Origin: Acanthaster planci
Taxonomy: Eukaryota > Echinodermata > Asteroidea > Valvatida > Acanthasteridae
Reading direction: 5' to 3'
Assembly (NCBI RefSeq): GCF_001949145.1
Contig: NW_019091361.1
Coordinates: 234,255-298,254, forward strand
Length of the DNA: 64,000 nt
Part shown: positions 12,301 through 23,142 of the stretch, piece after piece
Layout of the letters: each line of letters begins with the position of its first letter
Position numbering within the stretch: position 1 is the stretch's first letter
Made by a program: the position numbers and the translations under genes
The notes under the pieces: model-generated
Told to the model about the DNA's origin: nothing
Database searches by the model: none
The model's input: the letters and a program-made list of their open reading frames with translations, nothing else

Positions 12301-15300
12301 TGGTGCATGATACAGAGCACAAGTGAAGTACACGTACAGGACACGTACAAGAACAGTTGAAATGGCATACCTTGGTACTTTTCAAAGATGTCTGTGGGTT
12401 TGGATATTCCAGGCTACAAAGAGGGTCATAAATGCACGTAGCAGCTCTGTTGTCGGTTGGAAAAGTGCTAATTATTGAGGAAAAATAGTGCACTGATACT
12501 TTCACCTCAAGGGGAATTGCCCTAGCCTGGAAAGTTGTATCCATAACAGTTCATGGTTGTAGCGAGGTGAGGCGTCACTCGTTTTAAGCAAATATTAGTC
12601 TAAAGAGAGCGCTGCCTTTTATTCTGTTTGCTTCTCCATAAAATACCTGTCAAAATAATTGCTGGTACATGTACATGTAGCAGTGCCAAGAAATCAGGCT
12701 TCCTGCATGGCATTGTATGTTTTGAGTCTTGTGGTTGGCTCCAGAACTGCTGACACTGGGAGTCAATGCATACCGTACTTGTACGGTACATGAAGCACCT
12801 GTTCAAATGTGTTTATACAATGTAGGAATGAGGAAGTATTTATAGCTCCTGCTCCTGTTCTTTCAGAATACCTTAGATGGGAGAACAGCATACTTCTGTA
12901 TGTAGTAGGGAGTAAGCAGTGTTGAAAAGACTTGCTGAATTAGCCTACATACATGTACATATACGGGCAAATACAGGTAAATGTAGCCACGTATGGGCAG
13001 AGACCATGTTTCCCAAGCGCAGTAGAGGTGTATGTGCCTAGTTATAATACATTTTTTCTGAGTGTTAGATCATCAGCTTTGGATTCGGCTGTGCAAACTC
13101 CAGGAAATTGTGAAATGTCTCCAACAGTTATTTGTTTTGCACCTGTTCATTGTGTTATCAAGGATGTAGCACAAAACTGGAAATGTTCCCGTTCCTTTCA
13201 GAATACTTGAATGGGGAACGGCAGACTCCTACATGTAGTGGGAATTAAGCAGTGTTTCCATCTTGAAAAGACTTGTTGCATTAGCCCACATACATGTACC
13301 TTACATGCACATGTATGTAAACAGAGACCATTATTTCCCAAGCATATAACACCAAGTGAACAGGTGTATGAACCCAATTACCACACATACTTTTTTTCTG
13401 AATATTTGTTAAGCACCCTTGGTTTGAAATGCTTGGCCATACAAATTCCAGGATATAGTGAAATGTCTCTAACACTAATCTATTTTGCACCTTGTTTAAC
13501 TGTAAAAACTTGCATTATTGATTAACCCACAAGAGAACCAGGAAAATCTGGGAGAACAGTTATGACAAAGGCATTCATTCAAAGTGGCCGACATTGTTTC
13601 CAAAGCTGCATGCAAATTCACTCTATGCAAATGTTAAATCAGCATTTTGAACATGTGAATCGTGTATCACCATGCTTGTAACTGATATTTTTGTGTCATC
13701 TTGAAGTACATGCTTGAGTGTTTTTACTTCAGTTTGCATGGGCTTATTTGTTGGTATTTGGTTCTGTTAATCATGGTCATCATTTCACTCTCATTTGCTA
13801 ACTTGTAATTTTGTTGAAATTGTCCATGAATAGTGCTCATGCTAATGAAATATTAATATTTATTTGTAATATTAATTGAATCTACTCAAATCCATCTCAG
13901 ATATCATGATACATCTGCCTTGTAAGAAAAAATACTGTCTAGAATTTAACCTCAATTTAATTGGGCTTATTGGAAAGGTGCAGTGGAAACTGCATCGGTA
14001 TGGCTGATACTTGCTTTATTGGAACAGCGTGAGCCTTATACCCAGACTATTTACTGTGAAAATTAATTTTAAAAATGCCATCGCTTGTCATCTGCAGAAG
14101 GAAAAAGTCTCCTTAAGTTAAAACAATTCTTAAAGGCTTTCAGCTGAAGGTTTCCACTTTGCCTGTTCCAATGTAACATAGATTCTTTGCATAAGATTCA
14201 TCCAATGAACCTTCAAGATGGCTACTTTATGCAAAGGGTCTGTTTGACAAATTTCTTAATTGCTTCACATGTACATCCCCAATCAAACTTCTCTGGTTTT
14301 TTGGAATATGTGTTTATCAAGAGTTTGTCCAAGACTTGCCCTATGTTATTATAGTAATAGCTGGTATAGACAGCACACATATCTGACTGCATGTAGCAAA
14401 AAAACATGTAATTTGGTGATTTGACAAAACTTTGCTGCTTTAATTACAGATACACATAGCAACATTGGCATTCAGAATTACCTTTGATCCCAAAATTATT
14501 TGGAGCTACACTTTTCTTGACAGAAGAAAATAATCGTAACCCTTGCAAGGAATAATTATTTCTTTTGCAAAAGTCTCAACTTTAAAATTGTCATCAAATC
14601 AATCCTAAACCAGGTGAAGTTACCCAATTTTCATTTGTATTCAAGATGGTTTTTGTCATCCATTCTAATCACTAATTGATTCCTCCTTCCATTAACCCCC
14701 TTCTTCTCACCAGGAGATTAACACCTTAAAAGAAAGTCTCCAGAAGGAGAAGGTTCTTACCAGGGATCTAGGCACAGCAGCAGCCAAACTCCAGGTTATG
14801 CTAAAGAAAACACAGAGCGCCTTAGCAGCAGAGAAGGAGACAGTCTCTGAACTCAAGACTAAGGCAGATGTCACTGGGGAGGTATGTAGCACGAAGGAAC
14901 ATATGATTTGAGCAATTTTTCCCATTAAATAAAGTCTTATGTATTAAGCCTTACCATCCACACCTTTAAATCAACAGAGGTTTTGTACCAAGTTGAGGCA
15001 AATAAATCCTCCACTGTTACTTCACATGGTTCCTCATTTTCCTTGTAAGTCATGGTGCATTGGATGAACTTAGAGTTTAGGAAGGGGGAGACTGTCCAAG
15101 GAAAACACAAAGGGTGTCAATATGAAGTCATGGCGGAAGGAAGAAATATACGATATGTGGCAACACGGGACTCATTTTTATAATATTTGGTGACGTAGAT
15201 GTACACGAAAACTAGTCTTTGAGAGACCATTTATATGAACATCAACTGTCCATGGGAGCGCGTATCTTTAGTGGATTTGTTCTTTTAATTGCAAACCTCA

Positions 15301-18300
15301 AAAGTTCTACTTGTACCGGTGCCTTTCATTCAAGAGACATTAGACCTTGATACCTAGTTTACTGAGAACATCTCGAAGGCGATAATGTAATTTTTGGGCT
15401 TAACCCCCTATGGACCATTGAAATCCTGCATAACCTTGTTGGGTTCAGCACGGTTAGGGGTATTATACGGTCTAGGGGGACACTGGCAGCATGCACATCT
15501 TAAAGTAAAAATCCCCAAAGAAAAAGTGGATAATTTTGGAATGTGCTGCCACAAGTGTCGGCCTTTTATTAGAGCAAGTAGTTATACTCGGCCCGTATTG
15601 GAAGAGTCACTTTGAGCACACACTAATATGTAAAATTCTTTGCCTTTAACTATAAAAGCATGTTATATCACTGTCCCAAATCACTCGCTTGTCCTTAAAA
15701 ATACGGTTTAGCAAATTTGAATGCTCATGCAGAATCAGCTCAACACAAGTTATGAGCATCTATCTCTTCCATCTCTGGACATTGATACCTCCTTAGTGTT
15801 TGCATTGGAGATTTTTTATGCATTCAGCTGTTTGGACAAAACTCACCCCTGAACCAAATTCCCCATTAGATGAAGAAAGATGCAAATCTATAGCCAAAAT
15901 CATGGAGGGATTAGAATGCCGGCACCTGCTTGAGGAAGACCACTGAAGCTGGATTTAAAACTTCGGAGGTCAAGAATTCTTGACTAGACAGATGATCAAT
16001 ATACATATATATATTGAAAATTTGTGCAAGCCTTTGGGAAAACTCAGAGCAGAAGGAGGGCTACCAAACCTCTCGGAATCTTGCCTGGTTGAGTTCCAAG
16101 GGCTTTTTTTCACATTAATCCTCGCCTCAACCTACACCTAATATGCATGAAGCTTGCTTTGATCATTTCTTATACATATGTGCACTGCGGAATTCCTTAC
16201 CTTATGATTAAGCCTAACACTCAACAGTGCATGCAGTCCCTTCAGTTTGCACATGCAGACCCTCAGTGGTTACTTCTTGGCAATCCAGTTTTAATGACAG
16301 GCTTTCAGTCAACACTACCATTATAACAAACATAATTTGTAACTCAATCAAGTACAGGTGCACTGCGTTTATAACTTCACAGTGTGGGTAGACTGTGTTT
16401 TGAGACTATTCAATATTGCATGAATCTGATTAAGTGTCAATTTGGCAAGGGGAAAGCATTGTGTGTTGTATATGTACACGTATGTAGACAGCACATGTAC
16501 ATTTATGTAACCTGGCAACCTGCTGTAGCTAATCCATGCATGAGCTTTGGTGGCACAATATTTAACCCTAAAAGAGTTGAATGGTGGCAGATTGCCCCGA
16601 CATTTTCCCTGGTATATGTACTGTCAAAAAATTTTCCCATGAGCCTTTACTAAAAAAAAATTTCCCTGAGCTTTTACTAGTTTCTCCAGTTAATGTCTTG
16701 CAATCATTTTGCCACAAATGTTACAAAAATCAGACATGTCACTCTAGTGAAATGCCCATATTTCTGAGAAAGGACAGGCAAATATGGTACTTTTTCTACC
16801 GACATGCTCAGAGCTTATGGGCTGACGTAGCAATAAAGTCTTTTGTCAAATTGAATTGCAGTTTCACAGATGTACTCCAGATGAAAGTCTTCACAAGCAT
16901 AGATAGAAGTTTAAAAAAGAGTACGTACGGGACAGCAAAGAGTTTATGTCCATGGTTTTTGGGAGTCTCTTTCGTGGTTCAAGAGCCATTTTCAGAGAGG
17001 AAAAAAAGCAGAGTTGTATTTACAAAAGCAGACCTTCAGTTTGATACTAACTCTAGTAAATGCTGATGATGTCGTGAAAAATGAATTTTAAGCATGTGCT
17101 GAATGTAAGAGTGTTAAAATCTGCTGGTAATTAAAAAAAAACAATAATCCCCTTGATATGGCCAATCAGGAGCAGCAGAATGTGAAGAGAAATGAATCAA
17201 CTCAACTTTCCAGCACTAAATCAGATGAGTGTACTTGTTCAGCATGAAAGATGCAAGTCTGTGTCCTTATTTCCAAGAAGAACTCAAAGTGCTTCTTCTG
17301 TGAAACGGGTCTACGGTATATCTCTAATTGTTTGTTAGAAACGGTACCTTTCTGCTTGTGTTATTGACTGTTTGCGTTTGTCTACCCCTGCATCCTAGCC
17401 CCTGCGGGAGGTAGATTTCAAGTGTGTAAAGATAAAATCATTCATTATAAATTGTATCTGGTAGAGTTGGGTATGTAATCAGAGCTGAGCTTCTGCCATT
17501 ATTGCAAGAATCATCAAAGATGCTACAACTGTAGTAGTGGCAAATTTTAAAAATGTTAAGGAACAGCACTGTGTTTATTATACATAGAGAAGACCAGTGT
17601 CTGACAATGAGAGACTTTGCGACACTTGATGGCAGCAGACAAATTGGTCCTATTTGGTTGATGCGGGCATGCACGTGTAGTTCTAAGCATGCATGCAAGT
17701 TCTGAGCAAGCGCACAACTGCAGAAAAGGACTGGTTTGTCTGCTGCCACCATGCATCTGGAAGTCTCCCATTGCAGAAGTTATTTTTGTTCAGATACCAT
17801 CGCTGGCAGAGGTTAGCTAAAAAAGCACACGTTGCTCCATCATGCATGCTTGATGTGGGTCATACAGAGAATGCATACATATGTCAGGTTCCTGGTGATG
17901 CACACACCCATTACTAGAATCAATTTACAGAACTAATCAGTAAAGAATTGATATCAGTTACAAGTGGTTTGTGAGCAAACCAACACCAGTGGTTGATAAT
18001 CATTGTTAACATGGTTCATAGCAAACTATTTTTCAGAAGGGTGAAGTTTACAAGAATTACAAATCCCCATCACCGACTGTCTTGATATCAATCTCTACTC
18101 TTTAGTTTTGCCCATTTTTTGAAATGCTTAATTTGATTTGTGGCATGTCGACGAATGGGTGTGTCTAAGCTCTGGATAGTTGGATGCCGTTTCATTCCTT
18201 CACTGGTTTACCATTCTTCTGTGTGTCTGTATCCCTTTTGTTTTCTTTCTCCTTGAGCAGCAAGCAGAGATAAGTAGCACATTGACAGACAGCCAAGTTG

Positions 18301-21300
18301 AGCTGCAACTCTTAGATGCTGCAGATGATGAGGAGGTATAACCCTGGTTCCCCACACCTGTCAGTTTGTTTGTTTGGTTCTTGGTTTCGGTAATAGAAAC
18401 AATGGAATGCTTGAGGAGATTTATTTTTTTGTGTGATCTAAAAACAATGCATATCTTTTTGTATCAATATTGAAAAATTGCCTTTGAGAAGAGGTTGCAT
18501 GCTTGCTGCAGTTAAGAATTTTGCCGTGCCATGCTTTGGATAGGAGAGAGCATATTTGCATTGATGTAGTCAGGTCTGAGTCTGATTACCAGGCAACGAT
18601 AGCCAAAAGGTGGATTTGTATTCAAGCCATATATGGAAAAATGTTGAGCCAGAGTCCTTGAAGTCAGGAGATAAGAAATTTCAAAAGCCAAAGTCAGAAA
18701 CATTGCCAAGGTTCTTAAAGTTTTGTAGCAATGTTACCAGGATACGGGATTGATACAGAACTTAAATATGTGTAGAAACTGCAAACATGTTCCATTTTTC
18801 AATCTTAGATTCAATTGTACCCAAAGCATAGCTTGTAGCTGCAGTTATTTCCGAGGAATCAAACTTCAGCTTGAACTTGAAATATGTGTGTGCTGCCTCT
18901 CCTCCATAAATTGCAAGGGGCCTTGGCTGTGGACAAGACTTCAGCCTCAATTAATCACCAGACTGTTCCTTGTAGTGGTTTGGTTTTAATCTTGGAAGCA
19001 AAGCTTCACTCAATCGTAGAAAGGCCTAATTCCTCAAATATCACTTCTTCTTTTGCAACTCCTCAGGCATGCCTGTAGTCTGCTGATGTAGTCTTAGTAG
19101 TCATGATACTTTCCATTCTTGAATGTTGCATAGCTAACCTTGTGTACATGTAGATAGGTTTGTTTTGCCCTTGTGCTCTTGAACAAACGTATATCTTGTG
19201 CTCTTCATAATAAAAAGGGGTTTTGGAAGAAGTGGAAAGCATAGAAACTGGATCAAACATTCTGCATAAAGTTCATTCATGGGTGATTTAAGTTCTATGA
19301 AATAGTCTTTTCTCTCATGAGTAACAGACATGTACATGAAAAACCTGTTTGATTAACCTGTCTCAGAGACTTACCACATACGTGTAGTATTAATTGCAGT
19401 GTTGAAATATCAAGAAATGAAATCTAAGACAATGGCTACATGTTACATATCTAAAATGAGGCCAGTTTAAGATGAGTCTCTTGCAAAATCTTTCTTTAAA
19501 TTTGAGAGCTTTGTTTCTTATCAAGCTAAGGAGTAATTTCAATTCTAGCTCAGCCATGCTCAGATCGCCACTATTAACACAATGTCTATACATTGCTATA
19601 TACCATATTGTTACTGTTGCAGAATGGTTCTTGGTGCATTCTAGAGCAAGCTGCGTCTGAAAAGTCATAGCTCAGGTGCATGGCCTGCAGATCGTTTCTT
19701 TGCTTCACTTGCACATTACTGAACATTGACACAATAGTATTTTGCATTAATTTGTTGTTTGCTTGAGTATTCACTGCACTGCAATGGGTTTTACCCTTTT
19801 CCCTCCTAGTTGTGTTTATTTTTATTGTTTTTTTTTTCATTGGTGTTCCTTTTTGTTTATGTTAGAAAATGTTTAGTAATTACTGAAAATAACTCACTCC
19901 ATCCATGGACCCAGCGGTTCTTTGCATAGTGGTATTAAAAAAATGACCTTTTCTCAGACTTTCTAGACTAGAGGAAATCTTACAGCCTCTTTTATATCTT
20001 TGAGAAAAGGATATCTGTAAGATGTTCTAAACCCACAACTGATTTCTAAAGCTAAGACGCCATTGTTGTCTGGTTTCGTGTGGGTTCTTTGCATTGACAT
20101 CCCGGTATCTTTGTACACATCACGTTATACAACACGTCAGTACCAAATGATGTTAATCTCATTATCAATCACTTCAACTTTAAAAGAAATCAACTTTCAG
20201 GATCTGTCAGAGTTTGAATGAACAGTCAGTGAATACAAGTGGGCTTATGCTCATACTTGTGATTGAATCTACCTTGGCTCCCTATTTTAACAGTGGTTTT
20301 TCATTTGTCCTTGGGATTTTCACCTTGTTAAGGGCACTGACTTGTCGATAGCATATTCTCCAATATTTGATAGACCTGCATGCGTGAGTGCACTCGGGGG
20401 TATTTACTTGAAGGTAATAGCAGTTCAGAAACAAATACCTAACAGGTGAAACTCACAAAACAGGTGGAGTTTGTACTTGGAACATGTACCATTTGTAAGA
20501 GCATCTCAAAACTCCTGGGGTTTTCTGTTAAGAGGCTCTGGCTTTACCTTTGGGAACGTGGCTTGGTTAAGCAAGAGGTTTGCAGTAGCACCATGCAAAA
20601 GTGTCTCTTTCTGTGTAGGTCTGAAAAGAATCAGAGAGTACTCGGTGTTTTGAACAGTATGCTCTCTCCATCGTCAGGAGACTCAAGACTGCAGGGATTG
20701 CGATAATGAAGTCTGCTACCACAGACCTCTGACTTAACTTGCCACCTTCACCGTAAAAAGCTTCAAAGCTCAGCAAGACATGACTTGTTCTTAGCATGTC
20801 TGAAAGATGGATATGCCATCCCCAATCCATTTGCAAATTGGCTGTTCTGTGGCTAGGGCTTCTGTTTTCTGCCGGTAGTTTACTTCGTTGAACAGCCATT
20901 GCTGTAGACAGTAGTGGCCAATGCTATTGCGGGCCTAGCCTCAGTCTACAGTTTTGTTGCACTTAAAGGTCACAGAATTTCTCTGTGGTAACATTTGTAT
21001 CAGTTTGACTTGCAAACTACAATCAGAGTCTTTGAGATGCTTCCTTAATAATCATTGAAAGGAGCGCTGACTTTGACTGTTAGGGCTATGCAAAACACTC
21101 TAGATGGCGACAGTTATAAAAACTGTTTGAATTGAAAAATTGCTCAGGCAAACAGTTAACACTGATTGATACGTTGCCTGAAAGTGAGTGGTACCTTGAT
21201 TGATCAAAGCAGTGCGATGATAAAGCCAAATACATGTATTCAGGGTTCCTCGTCTTTAACAGTGAAGTTGCATCATAAATTCCCTTCAATTAAATTTCTC

Positions 21301-23142
21301 GGAAACTTCTCACCAGTTCATGATTCTAGTTGTATGTGAGGGAAACTTGCCTCACAAACTCACCCAACCACTAATTACATTGTCCTACCGGATAGAATAT
21401 ATTATAGAGTCATACTTTGAAACAGTAGAGGCCAGCAAAATGTGGAGTAGGAACTGATTTGGAAAAGAGGTAATTTTTCAAAACCAAGAGCATTTGTTTG
21501 ACACTTTGAGTTTCAGTTTCAGTTTCAGTTTCCTAGTCCACCATTTAACAGCAACAGATTGATGGGCTTAGACTTGTGCTGAGGAAACCAAAAAACAATC
21601 TGGTCAGCCATTTTACACTGTCTACCAACCTGTGGATCTGAATGGTAGGAAAGGCAGGCCTACCGTATTGCATCCATAGAACATCGCTAGACTCCTTTCT
21701 CAAGATGTAATCTTCACATCTAAGGAAATCTGTGTGGCTGCTGGTGGAGAGGCTTTTAGCCAGTCTTATATCCAGCTGCTCTACAGCTGACTAATATACC
21801 AGTCTCATACTGTGATTACCACAGAGACCAGAATACAATCTCAAGATAGTCTATGGTATTACATTGCCAAACATTATATGCCAAGACGGGATTTTAGTAT
21901 TGGACTTGTACGATATTTGACTTTACCAAACTGCAGGAGAAAACAGAGATAGTGCTGCAGTCAGTTAATGTTATCCAGCCAGTTAACATATCTGGTTTGA
22001 TCAGATTACATCACAATAAGGTATCTCAACCTCTGTGTATATAGCAGTGCAAAGACAAAATGTTGCTCTATGCAACAATTCATAATGCACATTGAACAAC
22101 CTGATACCAGTGTATCCTATTTCACTAAAACATCTTTCTGTTCCAACATGCACTAATGGTCAAATATGAACAATTGAGTTCTCTTACAGCAGCCTCTGTA
22201 CCAAATGCTAATATCTGGCCATAAGAAATATCTTTTTGAAGTACAACTATAAAATATTGTTCATCTACTAACCAACCATTGAATTTGTGACTTCAATGAC
22301 AATGTTGTACTGCTTATCGTGTGATGAAGATTTGTGTTATAAAATTTAAAGTTGTGTCATGTTACTACTAGTCATTAACAGTTGTTTGGTCTGTAAAGTA
22401 TAAGATGCTATTTTGAAATTCCGGGTGATCATTTTGATTGACTAAGAATGTCACATTGTCAGTTAAAGATAGTACACCAGAATAACATCAAAATTGGCCT
22501 TGCTTGCTAATTTTGAAATAATGAAAGCAAACATGAACTACAGTACATGTACTCAATCTGTGCATGCTATGCACCATGTCTCGTGTTTTAGCATGTATAT
22601 GCTACTAATGTATTACGTATACGTATTCCAACCACCCACCTCCTGTACACTGCACCCCTCCTACCCACCCGCCTCAGCATGGCACTTAAAAACTGGGTAG
22701 TCGATAAGATAATTGATGAACCTCACTAATAATCTATACTGCTTGATTAGCTTGTGTTAAGCTATTTCCATGTAGAAATCCAACTTCTCTGCTGATGTTA
22801 ATAACAAGATAAATATTTTACAGGTTTGAGATCCAGATAATATTCTTTGTATGACCTTACTCCCTTTTTTCTCCATTGCATGTTCATCAAAGATACCGAA
22901 CCCAAATTATTACCAGGGTTCTGTATTTTGATACCAAAATGTACCGGTAGTTATACCACTAGCTTCTAATTGACTGATCTAGCTGGAAAACTTACAAATT
23001 TTTGATCAAACACTAGCAATTATAAAAGCAATGATAGCCTTAGAAATGTAAAAGTAAAAGTTTTTGTTTGTTTTTTTCAACTCAGGGTGCCAATGCCAAA
23101 CCTACCAAACCAACAGACTCCAGTGATGGTTCATCCGTGTAG
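210..23142 (+). CDS. RRBP1: RRBP1 (ribosome-binding protein 1, p180) / kinectin family protein, C-terminal 13 coding exons; 5' end outside window
   Basis: This is a spliced gene whose visible exons encode about 694 residues, nearly all coiled coil, ending at TAG 23140-23142. In order, the exons match the C-terminal half of vertebrate RRBP1. KLQEKNWKAMEALTAAEK matches the family motif (N/D)LREKNWKAMEALA. EYKDWLSQFEK, YKSVLSDTEGILNKLQSSVE and KEKVLTRDLGTAAAKLQ follow at the expected places, and the tail DSSDGSSV resembles the RRBP1 tail. Kinectin (KTN1) is the vertebrate paralogue and matches slightly less well at the C terminus, so this may be the single pre-duplication gene. Family members sit in the rough ER membrane through an N-terminal segment not in this window and act in ribosome, microtubule or kinesin binding. 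After the first visible junction (phase 2) every intron is phase 0. The main novelty is the expanded 63-bp repeat exon. Family assignment is firm; the one-to-one name is less so. Confidence 0.88.
362..947 (+). other. intron of RRBP1 gene
   Basis: AT-rich intron of 586 bp between phase-2 splice sites. I see no repeats or coding segments in it. The short open frames it contains run out of the preceding exon. Confidence 0.75.
948..1059 (+). CDS. RRBP1: RRBP1 exon b
   Basis: Acceptor CACAG at 943-947 and donor GTAAGT at 1060. With the two carried-over bases it gives 38 codons, coiled coil ending LEQQKQRNN. This corresponds to the RRBP1 segment EQQKVKNN that lies immediately before the REKNWKAMEAL motif. 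Confidence 0.85.
1060..3835 (+). other. 2.8-kb intron of RRBP1 gene with one foldback element
   Basis: AT-rich intron. The only structure I can support is the inverted repeat at 2073-2177, listed separately. No exon is missing here: the protein on either side joins without a gap relative to vertebrate RRBP1. Confidence 0.75.
2073..2177. repeat. foldback (inverted repeat) element, about 105 bp
   Basis: The left arm (2073-2115, core acaacaggagggcgctattt) is matched by the reverse complement of the right arm (2141-2177, core aaatagtgccctcctgttat). A spacer of 25 bp separates the arms. The left arm carries about 6 extra bases. The structure resembles a MITE or hairpin relic. I could not identify a target-site duplication. 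Confidence 0.7.
3836..3931 (+). CDS. RRBP1: RRBP1 exon c (conserved KNWKAMEAL exon)
   Basis: Acceptor GAGCAG at 3830-3835 and donor GTTAGA at 3932. It holds 32 codons, KLQEKNWKAMEALTAAEK followed by a charged helix. This is the most diagnostic segment of the RRBP1/kinectin family. The acceptor has a weak pyrimidine tract, but family homology fixes the border. Confidence 0.9.
3932..7217 (+). other. 3.3-kb intron of RRBP1 gene
   Basis: AT-rich intron with scattered ACATGT palindromes (for example 4724-4738 and 4904-4917). No coding segment, mobile element or array can be supported. Confidence 0.7.
7218..7310 (+). CDS. RRBP1: RRBP1 exon d
   Basis: Acceptor TTACCAG ending at 7217 and donor GTAAGT at 7311. 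It holds 31 codons, EELDACLYKEKEASKSMLM, then MFPDINIDATL. This corresponds to the short non-coiled hinge (LLPELSV in RRBP1, LFPKVSV in kinectin). Confidence 0.88.
7645..7725 (+). CDS. RRBP1: RRBP1 exon e
   Basis: Acceptor TTTCTAG ending at 7644 and donor GTGAGA at 7726. It holds 27 codons starting EYKDWLSQFEKNALNDL, matching the conserved Y-x-E/D-W-L segment of RRBP1 and kinectin. Confidence 0.88.
7893..7988 (+). CDS. RRBP1: RRBP1 exon f
   Basis: Acceptor GTTAG ending at 7892 and donor GTAAGT at 7989. It holds 32 codons of heptad repeat ending CQHYKSVLSDT, equivalent to the C-x-x-Y-(K/R)-S-(V/I)-L-A-E-T segment of the family. Confidence 0.9.
8151..8243 (+). CDS. RRBP1: RRBP1 exon g
   Basis: Acceptor TTGAAG ending at 8150 and donor GTAGGT at 8244. 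It holds 31 codons, EGILNKLQSSVESEEKKWQ and onward, closely matching the EG(I/M)L-x-x-LQ-x-SVE-x-EE motif of RRBP1 and kinectin. Confidence 0.9.
8244..8894 (+). other. intron of RRBP1 gene
   Basis: Phase-0 intron of 651 bp. I see no repeat or coding segment. Confidence 0.7.
8895..8954 (+). CDS. RRBP1: RRBP1 exon h (20 codons)
   Basis: Acceptor CAACAG ending at 8894 and donor GTAAGT at 8955. It reads ATKEIASLQEQTKQLDQLKQ. It is short but phase-compatible on both sides and keeps the heptad pattern. Confidence 0.82.
8955..9288 (+). other. intron of RRBP1 gene
   Basis: Phase-0 intron of 334 bp with no distinct element seen. Confidence 0.7.
9289..9504 (+). CDS. RRBP1: RRBP1 exon i
   Basis: Acceptor CCCTACAG ending at 9288 and donor GTATTG at 9505. 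It holds 72 codons of coiled coil (ISADNERLSSELETAR..., ending VDVAEMQK). It matches the RRBP1 region with the segment EVAGLRQLLLE, followed by the helix before the variable region. Confidence 0.87.
9505..10489 (+). other. intron of RRBP1 gene with a 30-bp tandem duplication
   Basis: The intron begins with two near-identical 30-bp copies (9511-9540 and 9541-9570, each starting aagagttta). The rest is AT-rich with nothing I can assign. Confidence 0.75.
9511..9570. repeat. 30-bp tandem duplication just inside a splice donor
   Basis: Two adjacent 30-bp copies differ at about three positions and share gagttggccctt. They start only 6 bp after the exon i donor. Confidence 0.85.
10490..11275 (+). 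CDS. RRBP1: RRBP1 exon j (large repeat-bearing coiled-coil exon)
   Basis: Acceptor TGCTAG ending at 10489 and probable donor GTACGG at 11276. It holds 262 codons without interruption. The first half is Gln/Ser-rich coiled coil. The second half is six to seven 21-residue repeats of the type LAALQRDLEASSKEKQETEQN. The vertebrate protein has a much shorter segment here. If the donor is not used, the frame continues for 9 more codons to TAA 11303-11305, so an early-ending isoform is conceivable. Confidence 0.88.
10850..11227 (+). repeat. coding tandem repeat, 63 bp x 6 (21 residues = three heptads)
   Basis: In-frame repeat starts fall at 10850, 10913, 10976, 11039, 11102 and 11165. A degenerate earlier copy starts at 10787. 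The first three copies are almost identical at DNA level, so expansion there is recent. Copies four to six have diverged (LANLKESLDAISKEKEDTENS and similar). The 21-residue period keeps the heptad register, so copy number can change without breaking the coiled coil. Confidence 0.92.
11276..14713 (+). other. 3.4-kb intron of RRBP1 gene with a diverged tandem duplication
   Basis: AT-rich intron. The only large structure seen is a duplicated block of about 340 bp at 12838-13510, listed separately. The open frames at 12953-13525 lie inside that duplication and are not convincing genes. Confidence 0.7.
12838..13510. repeat. diverged tandem duplication, about 340 bp x 2
   Basis: Copy 1 (about 12838-13175) and copy 2 (about 13176-13510) share ordered blocks. 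These include tttcagaatac, gaaaagacttg, cagagaccat, tttcccaagc, gtgaaatgtctc and ttttgcacct, in the same order and spacing. Overall identity looks moderate, with indels. Confidence 0.7.
14714..14881 (+). CDS. RRBP1: RRBP1 exon k (conserved C-terminal coiled coil)
   Basis: Acceptor CACCAG ending at 14713 and donor GTATGT at 14882. It holds 56 codons. LKESLQKEKVLTRDLGTAAA aligns with the RRBP1 segment LKERLEKEKKLTSDLGRAA, and the following KETVSEL aligns with KDTVKKL. This is the best evidence for RRBP1 rather than kinectin. Confidence 0.92.
14882..18260 (+). other. 3.4-kb intron of RRBP1 gene
   Basis: AT-rich intron. It contains a 161-codon open frame at 16581-17066 that I do not recognise and treat as chance. 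No repeat array or transposon ends could be supported. Confidence 0.65.
18261..18335 (+). CDS. RRBP1: RRBP1 exon l
   Basis: Acceptor TTGAGCAG ending at 18260 and donor GTATAA at 18336. It holds 25 codons, QAEISSTLTDSQVELQLL then an acidic DAADDEE. Both junctions are phase 0. It has little homology of its own and is supported by phase, position and helix pattern. Confidence 0.72.
18336..23085 (+). other. 4.7-kb last intron of RRBP1 gene
   Basis: AT-rich. A short (TTTCAG)n run lies at about 21511-21532. No coding or mobile feature is otherwise visible. Confidence 0.65.
23086..23142 (+). CDS. RRBP1: RRBP1 terminal exon
   Basis: Acceptor CAACTCAG ending at 23085 after a long T tract. It encodes GANAKPTKPTDSSDGSSV and then TAG at 23140-23142. 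The Ser-rich tail ending in SV resembles the vertebrate RRBP1 terminus (GSSSKEGTSV). Confidence 0.85.
   Translation, partial: GANAKPTKPTDSSDGSSV

Noticed and set aside
16581-17066. 161-codon open frame as a separate gene
   Set aside because: It lies inside an RRBP1 intron on the same strand, has no recognisable homology or domain, is AT-rich, and its composition (many Phe, Lys, Cys) looks random.
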